From contig JALHQU010000026.1 of assembly GCA_022841795.1 (NCBI GenBank), forward strand, positions 1 to 53,950: a stretch of DNA of 53,950 nucleotides. The letters are read 5' to 3'. Below the pieces are notes generated by a model. It did not search any database. It saw only the letters and a program-made list of their open reading frames with translations, and was not told the DNA's origin. Source of the DNA: Fimbriiglobus sp. (lineage in GTDB: Bacteria; Planctomycetota; Planctomycetia; Gemmatales; Gemmataceae). Shown in pieces: positions 53,412 to 53,950 of this stretch; position 1 is the stretch's first letter, and the number at the start of each line of letters is the position of its first letter. Made by a program: the position numbers and the translations under genes.

Positions 53412-53950
53412 GTGGGCTTCCTCAGCAAGCTGTTCGGTCCGAAAGAGAAGCGGAAGGTGGTGAACCCCGCCGTGCGGTGGGACCTCCAGAACCGCACCGG
53501 CCAGGGGAGCATGTCCAAGGTGTGGCGGGCGTTCGACCGCGACCTCGGGCGGCAGGTGGCGGTGAAGCTTTTGGACAAGGCGAAGACGGCCAAGTTCGAA
53601 GAGAAGTTCAAGCTGATGGGGCTGAAGAAGCCGTCCGAGGGGGAGGTGTGTGTCGGCCTGCGGCACGAGAACGTGGTAAAGACGTTCGAACACGGCGTCA
53701 CCACCACCGGCGAGCCGTACCTGGTGATGGAGTGGCTGGACGGGCTGGGGATGAACTTCCTGATCGACGCCAAGAACAAGCAGCTCGACGGCAACCGCGT
53801 CAACTTCCTGACCCAACTGTGCGACGCCCTCCAGTTCCTGCACGACAGCAAGTACCTGCACCGCGACCTGTGCCCGCGGAACGTGATGGTCACCCAGCAC
53901 GGGGTGGTGAAGCTGATCGACTTCGGCCTGACCATCCCGTACACGCCGGA
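53412..53950 (+). CDS. Serine/threonine protein kinase, truncated by window edge
   Basis: Starts at GTG 53412 (AGAGGTG upstream) and runs open to the window end, 179 codons. Hanks-type kinase: G-loop GQGSMSKVWRA, VAVKLLDK with the catalytic Lys, HRDLCPRNVMV catalytic loop, IDFGLTIPYTP activation start. It begins MGFLSKLFGPKEKRK, a basic tail. No N-terminal membrane helix is seen. Planctomycetes have many such kinases. The C-terminal half is not in the window. Confidence 0.9.
   Translation, partial: MGFLSKLFGPKEKRKVVNPAVRWDLQNRTGQGSMSKVWRAFDRDLGRQVAVKLLDKAKTAKFEEKFKLMGLKKPSEGEVCVGLRHENVVKTFEHGVTTTGEPYLVMEWLDGLGMNFLIDAKNKQLDGNRVNFLTQLCDALQFLHDSKYLHRDLCPRNVMVTQHGVVKLIDFGLTIPYTP

Overview
This is a G+C-rich, gene-dense bacterial chromosome segment. 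Its gene content fits a planctomycete, most likely a Gemmata relative (Gemmataceae). The clues are two ExbD proteins with GYF-like N-terminal domains, a type III glutamine synthetase, secreted prenyltransferase-repeat and SMP-30-type proteins, paired xylose-isomerase-like and Gfo/Idh proteins, two Uma2 nuclease-like genes, and very many intergenic palindromes. The lineage is inferred from gene content; no rRNA or tRNA gene was seen.

Layout. 1-4.7 kb (minus): EF-G paralogue, ExbB/MotA-type proton channel and two ExbD subunits. 4.8-8.4 kb: hisA, a lipoprotein gene and a cupin gene whose divergent start codons overlap, a DUF3179-like protein and a ParE-type toxin-antitoxin pair. 8.4-14.8 kb: glnN, an orphan parA, a membrane spermidine-synthase-like protein, ybeY and a rhodanese. 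14.9-21.3 kb (minus): two POT peptide transporters that both start with TTG, a prenyltransferase-repeat protein and an SMP-30-like protein. 21.5-26.8 kb: coiled-coil membrane protein, rRNA pseudouridine synthase, TPR protein, an ExeA-like ATPase followed by a P-loop-degenerate BY-kinase-like protein, and dtd. 26.9-32.1 kb: a complete livJHMGF branched-chain amino acid ABC operon with overlapping stops and starts. 32.2-40.5 kb: enolase-superfamily-like protein lacking the usual catalytic residues, RidA, pseudo-receiver, sugar isomerase-like protein, two Uma2 genes, class A beta-lactamase-like protein, TRASH/YHS-type membrane protein and a Gfo/Idh oxidoreductase. 40.6-46.3 kb: two GT4 glycosyltransferases, then MoxR, MFS transporter and DUF58. 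46.4-49.5 kb (minus): zinc metallopeptidase, DUF2237, alpha/beta hydrolase and malate dehydrogenase. 49.8-53.95 kb: gap, pgk, accD and the start of a serine/threonine kinase cut by the window edge.

Two things stand out. First, LivG carries about 97 extra residues between Walker A and the Q-loop, containing two strongly hydrophobic helices, so an ABC ATPase that is normally peripheral looks as if it is anchored in the membrane by its own nucleotide-binding domain. Second, the window is full of long, often perfect inverted repeats that fall into several families. Some contribute stop codons or C-terminal residues. One lies in frame inside a glycosyltransferase, and one family has loops in opposite orientations at two loci, as expected of a mobile palindromic element.
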